Shown here: in pieces, positions 1 to 7,759 of the stretch
How positions within the stretch are numbered: position 1 is the stretch's first letter
How the letters are laid out: each line of letters opens with the position of its first letter
Source: Flavobacteriaceae bacterium
GTDB taxonomy: Bacteria; Bacteroidota; Bacteroidia; Flavobacteriales; Flavobacteriaceae
Assembly (NCBI GenBank): GCA_018608735.1
Contig: JABAYZ010000112.1
Span: 1 to 11,717 of the forward strand
DNA length: 11,717 nt
Reading direction: 5' to 3'
The notes under the pieces: generated by a model
The model's database searches: none
Seen by the model: the letters and a program-made list of their open reading frames with translations, nothing else
What the model was told of the DNA's origin: nothing
Translations under genes and position numbers: made by a program

Positions 1-121
1 CTGTATTCCTGCGCGTTTTACTACTATAGAAACTGCTTTAGAAATGGTAGACTTATTTTTAACTACAGAATTTGAAGGCGGTCGTCATCAAAATAGAATT
101 AATAAAATTCAAAGCTGTTAA
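1..121 (+). CDS. rpiB: Ribose-5-phosphate isomerase B, C-terminal end (partial)
   Basis: Only the last 39 codons are present; the first complete codon begins at base 2 and the TAA stop is at 119-121. RpiB interconverts ribose 5-phosphate and ribulose 5-phosphate in the cytoplasmic non-oxidative pentose phosphate pathway. The fragment starts CIPARF, continues through a helix (ETALEMVDLFL) and ends FEGGRHQNRINKI. This matches the end of the RpiB/LacAB family, where E. coli RpiB has a corresponding YEGGRHQQRVEAI. The catalytic cysteine and the N-terminal fold lie outside the window. The stop is only 6 bp before the cation-efflux gene, so the two are probably cotranscribed. LacA/LacB of the same family would look similar, but RpiB is the usual form in Bacteroidota. 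Confidence 0.85.
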   Translation, partial: CIPARFTTIETALEMVDLFLTTEFEGGRHQNRINKIQSC

Positions 122-127
122 ATTATA

Positions 128-1030
128 ATGGGTCATTCTCATCAACATTTAGGGGACCAAAAAGATAGAAATCTACTTTTATCTATAGTATTAAATAGTA
201 TTATTACCCTTGCTCAAATTATAGGTGGTTTTTTATCTGGAAGTCTAGCGCTTTTAAGTGATGCACTCCATAATTTGACAGATGTTATATCACTTATAAT
301 TTCTTACATTGCTTCTGTTTTATCTAAAAAAAAAGCAACTATACATCGTACATTTGGATATAAGCGTGCCGAAATTATTGCAGCGTTTATAAACGCCTCT
401 TCTTTAATAATTATTGCTGTTTTTTTAATGATTGAAGCAGTAAAACGCTTTTTTAATCCACAAACTATAGAACCACAATTAGTTATATGGCTATCTATAC
501 TGGGTATTATTTTTAATGGACTCAGTGTTTTATTACTTAAAAAAGATAGCACAAATAATATAAACATTCGTTCTGCTTATCTTCATTTACTTACCGATAT
601 GCTTGCTAGTATAGCAGTATTGATAGGTGGGTTGTTAATGAAATTTTATCAAGTTTTTTGGGTGGATGCGGTTCTAACAATTGCGATTGCGGTGTATCTC
701 ATAGTGGTTGGTTATAATCTACTTAAAGCATCAGTTCATATCCTTATGTTATTTACTCCCGAAGACATCAAAATAGAACATATTATTGATGAAGTGGTTA
801 AAGTAGATGAAATAAATAATATTCATCACATTCATGTTTGGCAATTAAACGAAACCGAAATTCATCTCGAAGCCCATATTGATTTTAATGAAGATCTAAA
901 GTTTTCTGAGTTCAATAGTATTCTTAAAACCTTAGAAGCTTCCCTTTTTAAACGATTCAAAATAAACCATTTTAATATTCAACCTGAATTTGGAAACACA
1001 GATTCAAAATCAGTAATCATTCAAGATTAA
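128..1030 (+). CDS. Cation diffusion facilitator (CDF) divalent-metal efflux protein, CzcD/ZnT type
   Basis: This inner-membrane antiporter of 300 residues exports Zn2+ (possibly Co2+ or Cd2+) in exchange for protons. A short His-rich N-terminus (GHSHQH, residues 2-7) precedes six predicted membrane segments at about 17-37, 42-64, 83-103, 117-136, 151-172 and 177-196. The transport-site pairs are visible as HNLTD in segment 2 (His48, Asp52) and HLLTD in segment 5 (His153, Asp157). This HxxxD/HxxxD pattern is that of zinc-selective CzcD/ZnT members, whereas YiiP has Asp in segment 2. The cytoplasmic C-terminal domain (about 205-290) carries the family motif HHIHVWQLNE and then HLEAHIDF. The loop between segments 4 and 5 lacks the long His-rich stretch of eukaryotic ZnTs. 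Length is normal for the family. The ATG lies 6 bp after rpiB and elaA follows 3 bp downstream. Metal specificity is inferred from motifs; no regulator gene is visible. Confidence 0.93.
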   Translation: MGHSHQHLGDQKDRNLLLSIVLNSIITLAQIIGGFLSGSLALLSDALHNLTDVISLIISYIASVLSKKKATIHRTFGYKRAEIIAAFINASSLIIIAVFLMIEAVKRFFNPQTIEPQLVIWLSILGIIFNGLSVLLLKKDSTNNINIRSAYLHLLTDMLASIAVLIGGLLMKFYQVFWVDAVLTIAIAVYLIVVGYNLLKASVHILMLFTPEDIKIEHIIDEVVKVDEINNIHHIHVWQLNETEIHLEAHIDFNEDLKFSEFNSILKTLEASLFKRFKINHFNIQPEFGNTDSKSVIIQD

Positions 1031-1033
1031 CGT

Positions 1034-1477
1034 ATGCTAGAAATCACAGTAAAAACATTTAGTCAACTTTCTTCTCACGAGCTTTATTATATACTACAAT
1101 TACGAAGTGAAGTTTTTGTGGTAGAGCAAGATTGTGTTTACCAAGATGTAGATGGTAAGGATCATAAGGCACTTCATGTTATAGGAAAAAAAGACAATGC
1201 GATTATTGCATATACACGCGTTTTTAAACCTGGCGATTATTTTAAAGAATCAAGTATAGGGCGAGTTGTTGTTTCTCAAAAAGAACGACATTTAAAATAT
1301 GGCGAACAACTTATGAAAGCATCTATAAAGGCTATTGAAGATAATTTTAATACCAAAGAAATTAAATTGTCAGCACAAAAATATTTGGAGAAGTTCTACA
1401 ATAATTTAGGGTTTATAACACAAGGTGAACCTTATTTAGAAGACGACATTCCCCATATAGCAATGCTTAAACGTTAA
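1034..1477 (+). CDS. elaA: ElaA-like GNAT family N-acetyltransferase
   Basis: A cytoplasmic acetyl-CoA-dependent acyltransferase of 147 residues, full length for the ElaA family; its natural substrate is not established. The N-terminal part has the ElaA hallmark LRSEVFVVEQDCVYQDVDG (residues 23-41). The acetyl-CoA loop, R85-x-x-K88-x-G90 followed by EQLM, has Lys in place of the first Gly of the general GNAT motif; E. coli ElaA shares this variation. Further family motifs are FYNNLGF (121-127) and the C-terminal DIPHIAM (138-144). The ATG is 3 bp after the stop of the cation-efflux gene, so expression probably depends on that upstream unit. The TAA stop overlaps the stop of the convergent OmpA-like gene. 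The family assignment is firm; the function of the acetylation is unknown. Confidence 0.9.
   Translation: MLEITVKTFSQLSSHELYYILQLRSEVFVVEQDCVYQDVDGKDHKALHVIGKKDNAIIAYTRVFKPGDYFKESSIGRVVVSQKERHLKYGEQLMKASIKAIEDNFNTKEIKLSAQKYLEKFYNNLGFITQGEPYLEDDIPHIAMLKR
1474..1477. other. Convergent stop codons sharing TTAA
   Basis: The plus-strand elaA gene ends with TAA at 1475-1477 and the minus-strand OmpA-like gene ends with TAA read from 1476 back to 1474. The palindrome TTAA therefore supplies both stops and the coding regions overlap by four bases. No hairpin followed by a T-run is recognisable on either strand near this junction, so each transcript probably runs into the other gene before ending. 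Confidence 0.9.
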
Positions 1478-2301
1478 TTTCTAATAGAGGTTATTTTTAT
1501 TTCTACCCGTCTGTCATATTTAGTTTCCTTCCCTAAAGGGTATTTATTTTTTAGTCCCACATAGCGCATTCGGCTTCTTTTTATTCCTTCTTGAACGAAG
1601 TAGTTGTAAATGTACCTAGCTCTTGCTAAAGATAAATTTCGTTTACCTGTTTTTTCGTCAACGGCATCTCTAGCATTTTTTGTACAACACACATGACCCT
1701 CTATTGTGAAGTATATATCTTTTCTTTCTCGTAAAACAGAAGCCATGCTCTCTAATACAGGAATAGACTCTTTTATGACATAACTATGCCCTGTTTTGAA
1801 CAAAATATTATCTAAAACTATTTTATCTCCAACAACTAATTCACCACCCAAAAACGTATCTTTTTTTTCTTCGGTTGTTTTATGAGTAGAATTAGGTTCA
1901 ATTTTATACTCAACATTAATCTCTACTTTTCTATTTAAACCCCTTAGTGTGTTCATGTTTTCAGAAGAAATTATTCGTAGCAACAGCTCTCCTTTACCAT
2001 CAACATTTGTTATGAGGTTATCATCCACACCTAAATCAGTCAATATTTTTTTGATCGCATCTGCGCGGTTTTGAGATAGAATTAAATTATATGAATCTGT
2101 TCCACGATCATCACAAAATCCATAAATACTGATCCGATCTATTGTGATATTTTCAAAGCCTTGAACAAATAATATAAGACGGTTTGTTTCGATTTCTGGA
2201 ACCTCAAATTTGTCCGTTTCAAAATAGACCACATGGGTGTCTCTCGTTTGCGCATGTAATGTGTTCATTAATAAAAACAATAAAACCACACTTTTTTTCA
2301 T
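1474..2301 (-). CDS. Secreted protein with two OmpA-like domains
   Basis: I place the start at ATG 2301 (275 residues) because it gives a textbook signal peptide, MKKSVVLLFLLMNTLHAQ, probably cleaved after HA; the upstream in-frame TTG at 2316 would add only five residues before it. The mature protein should be periplasmic or outer-membrane-associated. Domain 1 (about 22-133) has the OmpA_C pattern: VYFETDKFE, then GFCDDRG with Asp64, LSQNRA with Arg79 and NRKVEI. The Asp/Arg spacing of 15 equals that of the diaminopimelate-binding pair in OmpA. Domain 2 (about 161-272) begins ILFKTGHSYV, has EGHVCC (201-206) where GHTD is usual, then LSLARARYIYNYFV and DRRVEI, with a longer loop before the conserved Arg227. 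A linker rich in Lys, Thr and Glu (134-150) joins them. It is the last gene of the minus-strand run, 28 bp after the S41 peptidase. No beta-barrel precedes the domains, so it is not a classical OmpA porin. Confidence 0.85.
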   Translation of the reverse strand: MKKSVVLLFLLMNTLHAQTRDTHVVYFETDKFEVPEIETNRLILFVQGFENITIDRISIYGFCDDRGTDSYNLILSQNRADAIKKILTDLGVDDNLITNVDGKGELLLRIISSENMNTLRGLNRKVEINVEYKIEPNSTHKTTEEKKDTFLGGELVVGDKIVLDNILFKTGHSYVIKESIPVLESMASVLRERKDIYFTIEGHVCCTKNARDAVDEKTGKRNLSLARARYIYNYFVQEGIKRSRMRYVGLKNKYPLGKETKYDRRVEIKITSIRN

Positions 2302-2329
2302 TCTATTCTTTAACAATTTTCGTGTTTGA

Positions 2330-3961
2330 CTATTTTAAGATGTTTTGATAAATCGCTTTTTCTATTACAACCTCCTGTGCTTTAAATATTTCTGCATCCG
2401 TAGAAATAAAATAAGCGTACATTCCTTCTCTGTAAAAATAACGTTTTATAATTTCTCCCTCTAAATTAGATAAAATATCCAGTTTGTTCAAGTCTATCAA
2501 TTTTAATTTTGACTCTCGAAGCGTTGTATTTAACACCTCAAAACTAGGATTCATATCTCGAATACCTTCTTTTTTTAATATCATTTTCATGTTATTAATC
2601 CCCTCCTGGCTTTTATCATTCTTATTATATTTTTCATCCACACTCATTTTTTTAAACAACTCAAAGTCATTATTGGATAACTTAAAATCATCGAAACTCT
2701 CTAGTGAATTGTTATGATAATACAAGTTGGCATAATCAAAAACCAAAGGACTGTTTAATAGGTTTTCTATGAATTTACTTTGATTTTTATCTCCTGTTAT
2801 AACATCAGGTGTAATCCCACCACCATCATATACAATCCGTCCATTTTTTGTTTTAAAAGCCGTATGTTCTTTTTCGTTATACCGAACCGCAGAGCCATCT
2901 TCTTTTCGGTTTCTATAATCTAACGCTTGAATACAACGGCCTGATGGAGTATAATAACGAGAAATTGTTACCTTCAATTGTGAGCCGTACGGTAAAGGCT
3001 TGAAGCGTTGAACCAGGCCTTTTCCAAAACTCCTTTTTCCTATAATTACAGCCCGGTCTAAATCTTGCAATGCCCCTGCAACAATTTCACTAGCAGACGC
3101 ACTTTTTTGATTTATTAAAACCACTAATGGAATATCTAAACTCAAGGGCTGTTTTTGGGTCACAAAATTTTGATTGTACGCCTCTATGTTAGACTTTGTA
3201 GAGACTACTATCTGACCCTTGGGTACAAACAAGTTTACAATCTTTACCGCCTCTTGAACCAATCCTCCAGGGTTATTTCTTAAGTCCAAAATAATACCCT
3301 GAGCTTCATCGATAAGCATAAGCTTAACGGCATTTTCAACCTCTTTTGAAGCCGTCTTAGAAAAACGGTCCAAAGCAATATAACCCATCCCATTTTCTAA
3401 TAGTTTTGTGACCGGTACAGCTTTGGGAGTCTTGTCGGCGCGAGCGACAACAACTGTGCTCTCATTTCCGCTTCTCACATAAGTTAACGAGACTTTTGTG
3501 TTTTTCTTACCATTTAAAAACTGGGTAGCACTTTCTTTTAATTCAGAAACACTCAGCCCATCAATTTCAATAATTTCATCGCCTGCTTTTAAACCAACCT
3601 TATCTGCGGGTAAATCTTTATAGACCTCAACTATAATTAATTTGTTTTTAGTGGCGTTTATGGTTGCTCCTATACCCACATAAGCACCCGATTGATTAAT
3701 ACGTGCGCGTTCTACATCCTGTTCGTTGGAGTATGTTGTATAAGGGTCCAATTCTTCTAGCATATGTTTGACACTCGCCTGCATTAATTCGGCAGGGTTT
3801 GTTTCATCCACATAATTCATATTAACCTCCTTAAAAAGGGTGCTAAAAATGTCTAACTGTTTTGCAATTTCAAAATAATCATTTTTGTATGCCGTTGTAG
3901 ATATAAATAGCAACGCAATGATTCCCAGAACTACCCCTCTTTTTTTATGATACAACTTCAT
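2330..3961 (-). CDS. S41 family C-terminal-processing peptidase (CtpA/Prc type)
   Basis: A 543-residue serine protease with an N-terminal hydrophobic segment (about 9-25), serving as signal peptide or anchor, so the catalytic part acts in the periplasm. Proteases of this family cut near the C-termini of envelope proteins or remove damaged ones. A helical N-terminal part (30-90) is followed by a PDZ domain (about 92-175, including GAYVGIGATI and LKAGDEIIEIDG). The S41 core (about 185-390) contains GMGYIALDRF, ILDLRNNPGG and the catalytic segment SASASEIVAG. Ser289 and Lys314 (in FGKGLVQ), 25 residues apart, form the Ser-Lys dyad, with Gln318 at the position of the third Prc residue. About 150 residues follow the core, as is common in Bacteroidota members. 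Its ATG lies inside the end of rnpA (17-bp overlap), implying coupled translation. The OmpA-like gene follows after 28 bp. Confidence 0.93.
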   Translation of the reverse strand: MKLYHKKRGVVLGIIALLFISTTAYKNDYFEIAKQLDIFSTLFKEVNMNYVDETNPAELMQASVKHMLEELDPYTTYSNEQDVERARINQSGAYVGIGATINATKNKLIIVEVYKDLPADKVGLKAGDEIIEIDGLSVSELKESATQFLNGKKNTKVSLTYVRSGNESTVVVARADKTPKAVPVTKLLENGMGYIALDRFSKTASKEVENAVKLMLIDEAQGIILDLRNNPGGLVQEAVKIVNLFVPKGQIVVSTKSNIEAYNQNFVTQKQPLSLDIPLVVLINQKSASASEIVAGALQDLDRAVIIGKRSFGKGLVQRFKPLPYGSQLKVTISRYYTPSGRCIQALDYRNRKEDGSAVRYNEKEHTAFKTKNGRIVYDGGGITPDVITGDKNQSKFIENLLNSPLVFDYANLYYHNNSLESFDDFKLSNNDFELFKKMSVDEKYNKNDKSQEGINNMKMILKKEGIRDMNPSFEVLNTTLRESKLKLIDLNKLDILSNLEGEIIKRYFYREGMYAYFISTDAEIFKAQEVVIEKAIYQNILK

Positions 3962-4298
3962 TTGCTTCCTTTTTATTAAAACGCTTTAGTAAAAACTTAA
4001 AGTCTTCCTCAAGCTTTGAAGATTTTGGCACCTCTTTTCCAACATATAAAATCATCAAACAGTAGTTTGAATCCAAAACATCTAGTGCTTCAGAAAGTTG
4101 TTTTTCTACCACCACTCTCAAAAGACGTTTAATTCGATTGCGATCAACAGCAGTTTTAAAATGTTTTTTACTTACTGAAACGCCAACCAAATTTTCTGAT
4201 CGGTGTTTTAAATACACCATTCTTAAAGGAAATGCCCCAACCGAACTACCGTTCTCAAACAATTGTTCAATTTGTTTTTTTCCTTTTAACCGTTCCAT
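3945..4298 (-). CDS. rnpA: Ribonuclease P protein component
   Basis: RnpA (117 residues, normal length) is the small basic subunit that binds the RNase P RNA and helps mature the 5' ends of tRNAs in the cytoplasm; it is normally essential. Visible features are the N-terminal MERLKGKKQIEQLFENG, the central strand VGVSVSKK (38-45) and the family signature DRNRIKRLLR (52-61), whose Arg53-Asn54-Arg55 contacts the RNA. It has no signal peptide and does not resemble its secreted neighbours. The ATG is 2 bp after the stop of the M1 peptidase and its end overlaps the S41 gene by 17 bp. In many other bacteria rnpA follows rpmH near dnaA and precedes yidD/yidC; none of these is here. It must be transcribed from the peptidase run or from a promoter inside the M1 gene. 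Confidence 0.95.
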   Translation of the reverse strand: MERLKGKKQIEQLFENGSSVGAFPLRMVYLKHRSENLVGVSVSKKHFKTAVDRNRIKRLLRVVVEKQLSEALDVLDSNYCLMILYVGKEVPKSSKLEEDFKFLLKRFNKKEANEVVS

Positions 4299-4300
4299 TT

Positions 4301-6127
4301 TTATAAGACTTTAAGCTGATTATTTTCCTTGTTCACATCTGCCGTTGCGTTGTTAACATCCACAGTAATACTTTCAATCGTAGACGGATCAACGGCTACT
4401 GTAAAGGTATACTCAGGATAGGACCACGCCCAATCGTTTAACAATACTTCACCAGATTTAAGCGGCTTTTCTCCACGCATCATTTGTAAAGGAATGTAAT
4501 ACTCTAGAATACTTCCATCTTTTAATACCACTTGAACCTCTACAGGCATTGGCATTAACCCAATGCGTTCTAATGTAATTGTCGTTTGTCCCTTCAAAGC
4601 CTCAACCCCTTTCACGCCATAATCAATAGTGTTAGTCGTTTGTGTCCAATCGGTCAAAAACCATTCCAATTCTAATCCAGATGTTTTTTCGGCAGACCGA
4701 ATAAAGTCATTTGGCGTAGGATGTTTAAATGCCCAATCGTTGAAATAGTTTTTTAAGGTTTTTTCAAAATGTGTATCCCCAATAATATAACGTAACTGAG
4801 CCAATACGAGCGCTCCTTTACTATATGTGGATATGCCGTAAGAGGTGTTGTATGCAAAACGATCTGCGTGTGTACTCATTGGCTGTTCTTTTCCACTTTT
4901 TACTAGCGCGTAGTAACGGTCATAATGACGTTTTAGGGGCGTTTTTGTATCCACACCAAAAATGCGGTTTTCAATAAACGTACAAGTATATTCCGCAAAA
5001 CCTTCGTCTAACCACGGGTGCTTACTTTCGTTTGAAGCCATAAGAAACTGAAACCATGTGTGTCCAATTTCGTGTGCCGTTACGCCCACCAAACTTTCAA
5101 AGCTACGCTCTCCAGTAATTAGCGTACACATGCCATACTCCATACCACCATCACCCCCTTGAATTACAGAGTATTGATCGTACGGGTATTTCCCAACTGT
5201 AGTACTATAGTATTGCATGATTTTACTAGTAGGTTCCTGTAGGTCTTCCCAATATTTTTTGTATTTACGTTTCAAAGATTTTTTGTATAAAAAATGTAAT
5301 AGAGGCCCGTCAGGAACCCTTAGGGTGTCATGCACAAAATTAGGATCTGCAGCCCATGTAAAATCATGTACGTTTGGCGCAACGAAATGCCAAGTCAATA
5401 CATCAGACTTATTTTTTATTTCTTTTTTGCCATAACCATGTCCAATTTCATTAGGGTTTTGTAGGTAACCTGTTCCACCAACAGTATAATTTTTATCCAG
5501 AGTTAACTTGACGTCAAAATCACCCCATACACCATGAAATTCTCTACTAATATAAGGGTCTGCATGCCAACCTTCAAAATCATATTCAGCCATTTTTGGA
5601 TACCATTGTGCCATTGACAACGCAACACCCTCACTACTATTTTTCCCTGCTCGGCGGATCACTGGAGGAATCTGTCCCTCAAAAATCATATCAAACTCAA
5701 CCGTTTCTCCCGATTTGATAGGTGTGTTCAATTGTACCTCTAAGATTGTTCCCACCACAGTATAATTTATAGGCACACTGTTTTGTGTTAAGCTAATTAC
5801 CTTCATAAATCCATAATCTTCTTTTTGAAGTTTATTAATTCGATCTCCAACTCTAGGGTCAGCATCTGCTATTGTCATAGAACGCACATCCATTTCACTA
5901 CCCGGTTGAAAGGCATTGTAAAACAAATGATAAAAGACCTTGTTAAGATTATCTGGAGAATTATTAGTGTAAAGTAGTTTTTGAGTCCCGCCATAATTGT
6001 AGGTTTTCACATCGATATTTACGTCCATCGTATAATCTACATGTTGTTGCCAATAGTCAAAATTGTTCTGGCCATACATAGCGGATAGTCCCATTAAAAA
6101 AGCCAATACATAAGAAGTATATTTCAT
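4301..6127 (-). CDS. Secreted M1 family zinc metallopeptidase (aminopeptidase N-like)
   Basis: A 608-residue metallopeptidase with a signal peptide (residues 1-19 or 20, ending AMYGQ), so exported and probably periplasmic; there is no lipobox and no recognisable C-terminal type IX sorting domain. The N-terminal beta-domain (about 25-265) is followed by the thermolysin-like catalytic domain (about 270-490). The zinc site is HEIGH (His352, Glu353, His356) with Glu375 in WLDEGFAEY as third ligand, exactly the HExxH-18-E spacing of M1. Tyr435 in TYSKG corresponds to the transition-state tyrosine. The substrate-recognition motif, GAMEN in classical members, reads GGMEY (327-331). A short beta-rich C-terminal part (about 500-590) takes the place of the large helical domain of PepN. 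Likely role: removing N-terminal residues from peptides released by other envelope proteases. It lies 8 bp after the S8 protease gene and 2 bp before rnpA. True aminopeptidase activity is inferred. Confidence 0.92.
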   Translation of the reverse strand: MKYTSYVLAFLMGLSAMYGQNNFDYWQQHVDYTMDVNIDVKTYNYGGTQKLLYTNNSPDNLNKVFYHLFYNAFQPGSEMDVRSMTIADADPRVGDRINKLQKEDYGFMKVISLTQNSVPINYTVVGTILEVQLNTPIKSGETVEFDMIFEGQIPPVIRRAGKNSSEGVALSMAQWYPKMAEYDFEGWHADPYISREFHGVWGDFDVKLTLDKNYTVGGTGYLQNPNEIGHGYGKKEIKNKSDVLTWHFVAPNVHDFTWAADPNFVHDTLRVPDGPLLHFLYKKSLKRKYKKYWEDLQEPTSKIMQYYSTTVGKYPYDQYSVIQGGDGGMEYGMCTLITGERSFESLVGVTAHEIGHTWFQFLMASNESKHPWLDEGFAEYTCTFIENRIFGVDTKTPLKRHYDRYYALVKSGKEQPMSTHADRFAYNTSYGISTYSKGALVLAQLRYIIGDTHFEKTLKNYFNDWAFKHPTPNDFIRSAEKTSGLELEWFLTDWTQTTNTIDYGVKGVEALKGQTTITLERIGLMPMPVEVQVVLKDGSILEYYIPLQMMRGEKPLKSGEVLLNDWAWSYPEYTFTVAVDPSTIESITVDVNNATADVNKENNQLKVL

Positions 6128-6135
6128 AGTATAAA

Positions 6136-7749
6136 TTATTTAGATAATTTGTTTGCCATTAGCAACGCGTTATAAACATTCACCAGTTTCCCCGATTTTG
6201 ATAAGTCAGAAAATGGCACAATAGTACCGCCCTTTAATGCTGTTTTTTTATTGATTGCTATTCCAGAGTTCATAAGTATTTGTTTTACCTGTACAGCGCT
6301 GAGTTTTGGATATTGCGAAAATAGTAATGCCGCTACACCTGCCACCAAAGGTGATGCCATTGATGTTCCGCTAGCAAATTCATACTCGTTTTTTGGATAG
6401 GTTGAATAAATTTGAGATCCTGGCGCAAAAACATCAACAGTGCTTTTCCCATAGTTTGAGAAGTCCGCAACCAGAGTGGAGCCATACCTTGGCTCACTAG
6501 CACCTACTTTTAAAAAGGTATCAGACACCTCTTCTCCATTGTTTATTTGATCGTTTGGAAAATAATTTATTTGATCTGTATTTTCTCCATCATTCCCAGA
6601 AGCTGACACAATCAATACATCTTTTTCTGCGGCATAGGCAATGGCGTCTCTAACCCAATCACTATGAGGTGAAAATTGTTTTCCGAAACTCATGTTAATT
6701 ACTTTTGCGCCGTTATCAACGGCGTAATACACTGCTAAGGCGACGTCTTTATCGTATTCATCTCCGCTAGGTGTATTTCGGATTGCCATAATTTTCACAT
6801 TATTAGCAACCCCGTTCATTCCAATACCATTGTGGCGTTTGGCCGCTATAATTCCAGAAACATGAGTGCCGTGCGTGCGCCCACTTCTAGCACTGACGTC
6901 ATTATCGCCATAATTACGATCGTTAAAATCATTGGGGTTATCTCCGACAATTGATCTTCCGTCAAAATCGACATTTAACTTATAATCCAAACGTTCATTG
7001 AGGGACTTGAGCCCTCTATTTAATTCTTTCATCATTTCGGGGATACTTTCAAACCCAAACCCATAAGATTGTTTGATGACACTTACATGTCTCAACAACG
7101 TTTCGTCGCTTGTCGATATACTATTCACATCCTCTTTTGTGTAATCTGATTTTTTTAAATGATCGATTACCGCAGTATTAGATGCTGTCAATTGCTCCAG
7201 AATTCCACTGTATTGTACTTTTGACCGCATAGTACTTTCGCGTTCTTTTTTAAGCATATCCTCTGCTTCCGCATAGCGTGGGTGACTTGTATCTCCACTA
7301 GCCACTAATCGCACATATTCTAGTTGTTCATTGACAGCGTCCCCAAGAAAGTTCCAACCATTGATGTCGTCGATATAGCCATTATTATCATCGTCTTTTC
7401 CGTTATTAGGAATTTCTCCGGAATTTACCCAGATATTACCTCTAAGATCTTCGTGGTCTATATCGATTCCAGAGTCAATAACTGCCACAATAACCGTTTT
7501 GCTTTTTGGTTTCACCAATTCTTTGTACGCTTTATGTAAACTTATCCCTGGAATTGTGTCTGTGATGAGGTCCAAATGGCTCCATTGTTTTTCTTCAGAT
7601 TCTGAGAGTTCAATTACTTTAAGGGGAATTACATCAATATTTTCAATTGGTGTCGATAAGATTGCGGCTGTAGATCCGCAACTTGAGATAAATAAAGCGC
7701 CTAAAAAATAGGTGGTTTTTTTTAAAATGCTGAGTAGATTTGGGTTCAT
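6136..7749 (-). CDS. S8 family subtilisin-like serine protease, predicted lipoprotein
   Basis: A 537-residue protease with a lipoprotein signal peptide: hydrophobic TYFLGALFISSC with the acylated Cys24 preceded by ISS. The residues after Cys24 (GSTAA) lack the acidic surface-export signal known from some Bacteroidota lipoproteins, so a periplasm-facing location is my inference. The catalytic triad is Asp92 (VAVIDSGID), His293 (THGTHVSG) and Ser463 (GTSMASP), with oxyanion Asn386 in SASGNDG. Asp92 and His293 are 200 residues apart, against about 32 in subtilisin. The insertion starts with an acidic, Asn/Asp-rich stretch (NNGKDDDNNGYIDDINGW, 115-132) resembling a calcium-binding loop and continues as a mainly helical region to about 280. 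There is no clear I9 propeptide; residues 25-80 may serve that purpose. It lies between the MBL-fold hydrolase (10-bp gap) and the M1 peptidase (8-bp gap). Substrates are unknown. Confidence 0.92.
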   Translation of the reverse strand: MNPNLLSILKKTTYFLGALFISSCGSTAAILSTPIENIDVIPLKVIELSESEEKQWSHLDLITDTIPGISLHKAYKELVKPKSKTVIVAVIDSGIDIDHEDLRGNIWVNSGEIPNNGKDDDNNGYIDDINGWNFLGDAVNEQLEYVRLVASGDTSHPRYAEAEDMLKKERESTMRSKVQYSGILEQLTASNTAVIDHLKKSDYTKEDVNSISTSDETLLRHVSVIKQSYGFGFESIPEMMKELNRGLKSLNERLDYKLNVDFDGRSIVGDNPNDFNDRNYGDNDVSARSGRTHGTHVSGIIAAKRHNGIGMNGVANNVKIMAIRNTPSGDEYDKDVALAVYYAVDNGAKVINMSFGKQFSPHSDWVRDAIAYAAEKDVLIVSASGNDGENTDQINYFPNDQINNGEEVSDTFLKVGASEPRYGSTLVADFSNYGKSTVDVFAPGSQIYSTYPKNEYEFASGTSMASPLVAGVAALLFSQYPKLSAVQVKQILMNSGIAINKKTALKGGTIVPFSDLSKSGKLVNVYNALLMANKLSK

Positions 7750-7759
7750 TTTTTATATT

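Noticed and set aside
304..567. Open frame antisense to the cation-efflux gene
   Set aside because: It lies entirely inside a well-conserved CDF gene, lacks any recognisable domain and looks like a shadow of the membrane-segment codons.
1530..1543. CCCTAAAGGG near the convergent junction as a terminator hairpin
   Set aside because: The stem would be four base pairs with a two-base loop, too short to form, and it lies in the OmpA-like coding region without a T-tract.
2302..2316. Upstream TTG start at 2316 for the OmpA-like gene
   Set aside because: ATG at 2301 gives a standard MKK-type signal peptide; the longer form only adds five residues before the basic N-region.
4055..4071. TCAAAC-AGTA-GTTTGA inverted repeat
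   Set aside because: A six-base-pair AT-rich stem within conserved rnpA codons; nothing suggests a regulatory site.
5217..5435. Plus-strand open frames inside the M1, S8, S41 and MBL genes (for example 5217-5435, 7324-7711, 2484-2717, 7941-8213)
   Set aside because: All are antisense to genes with complete catalytic motifs and show no signs of coding of their own.
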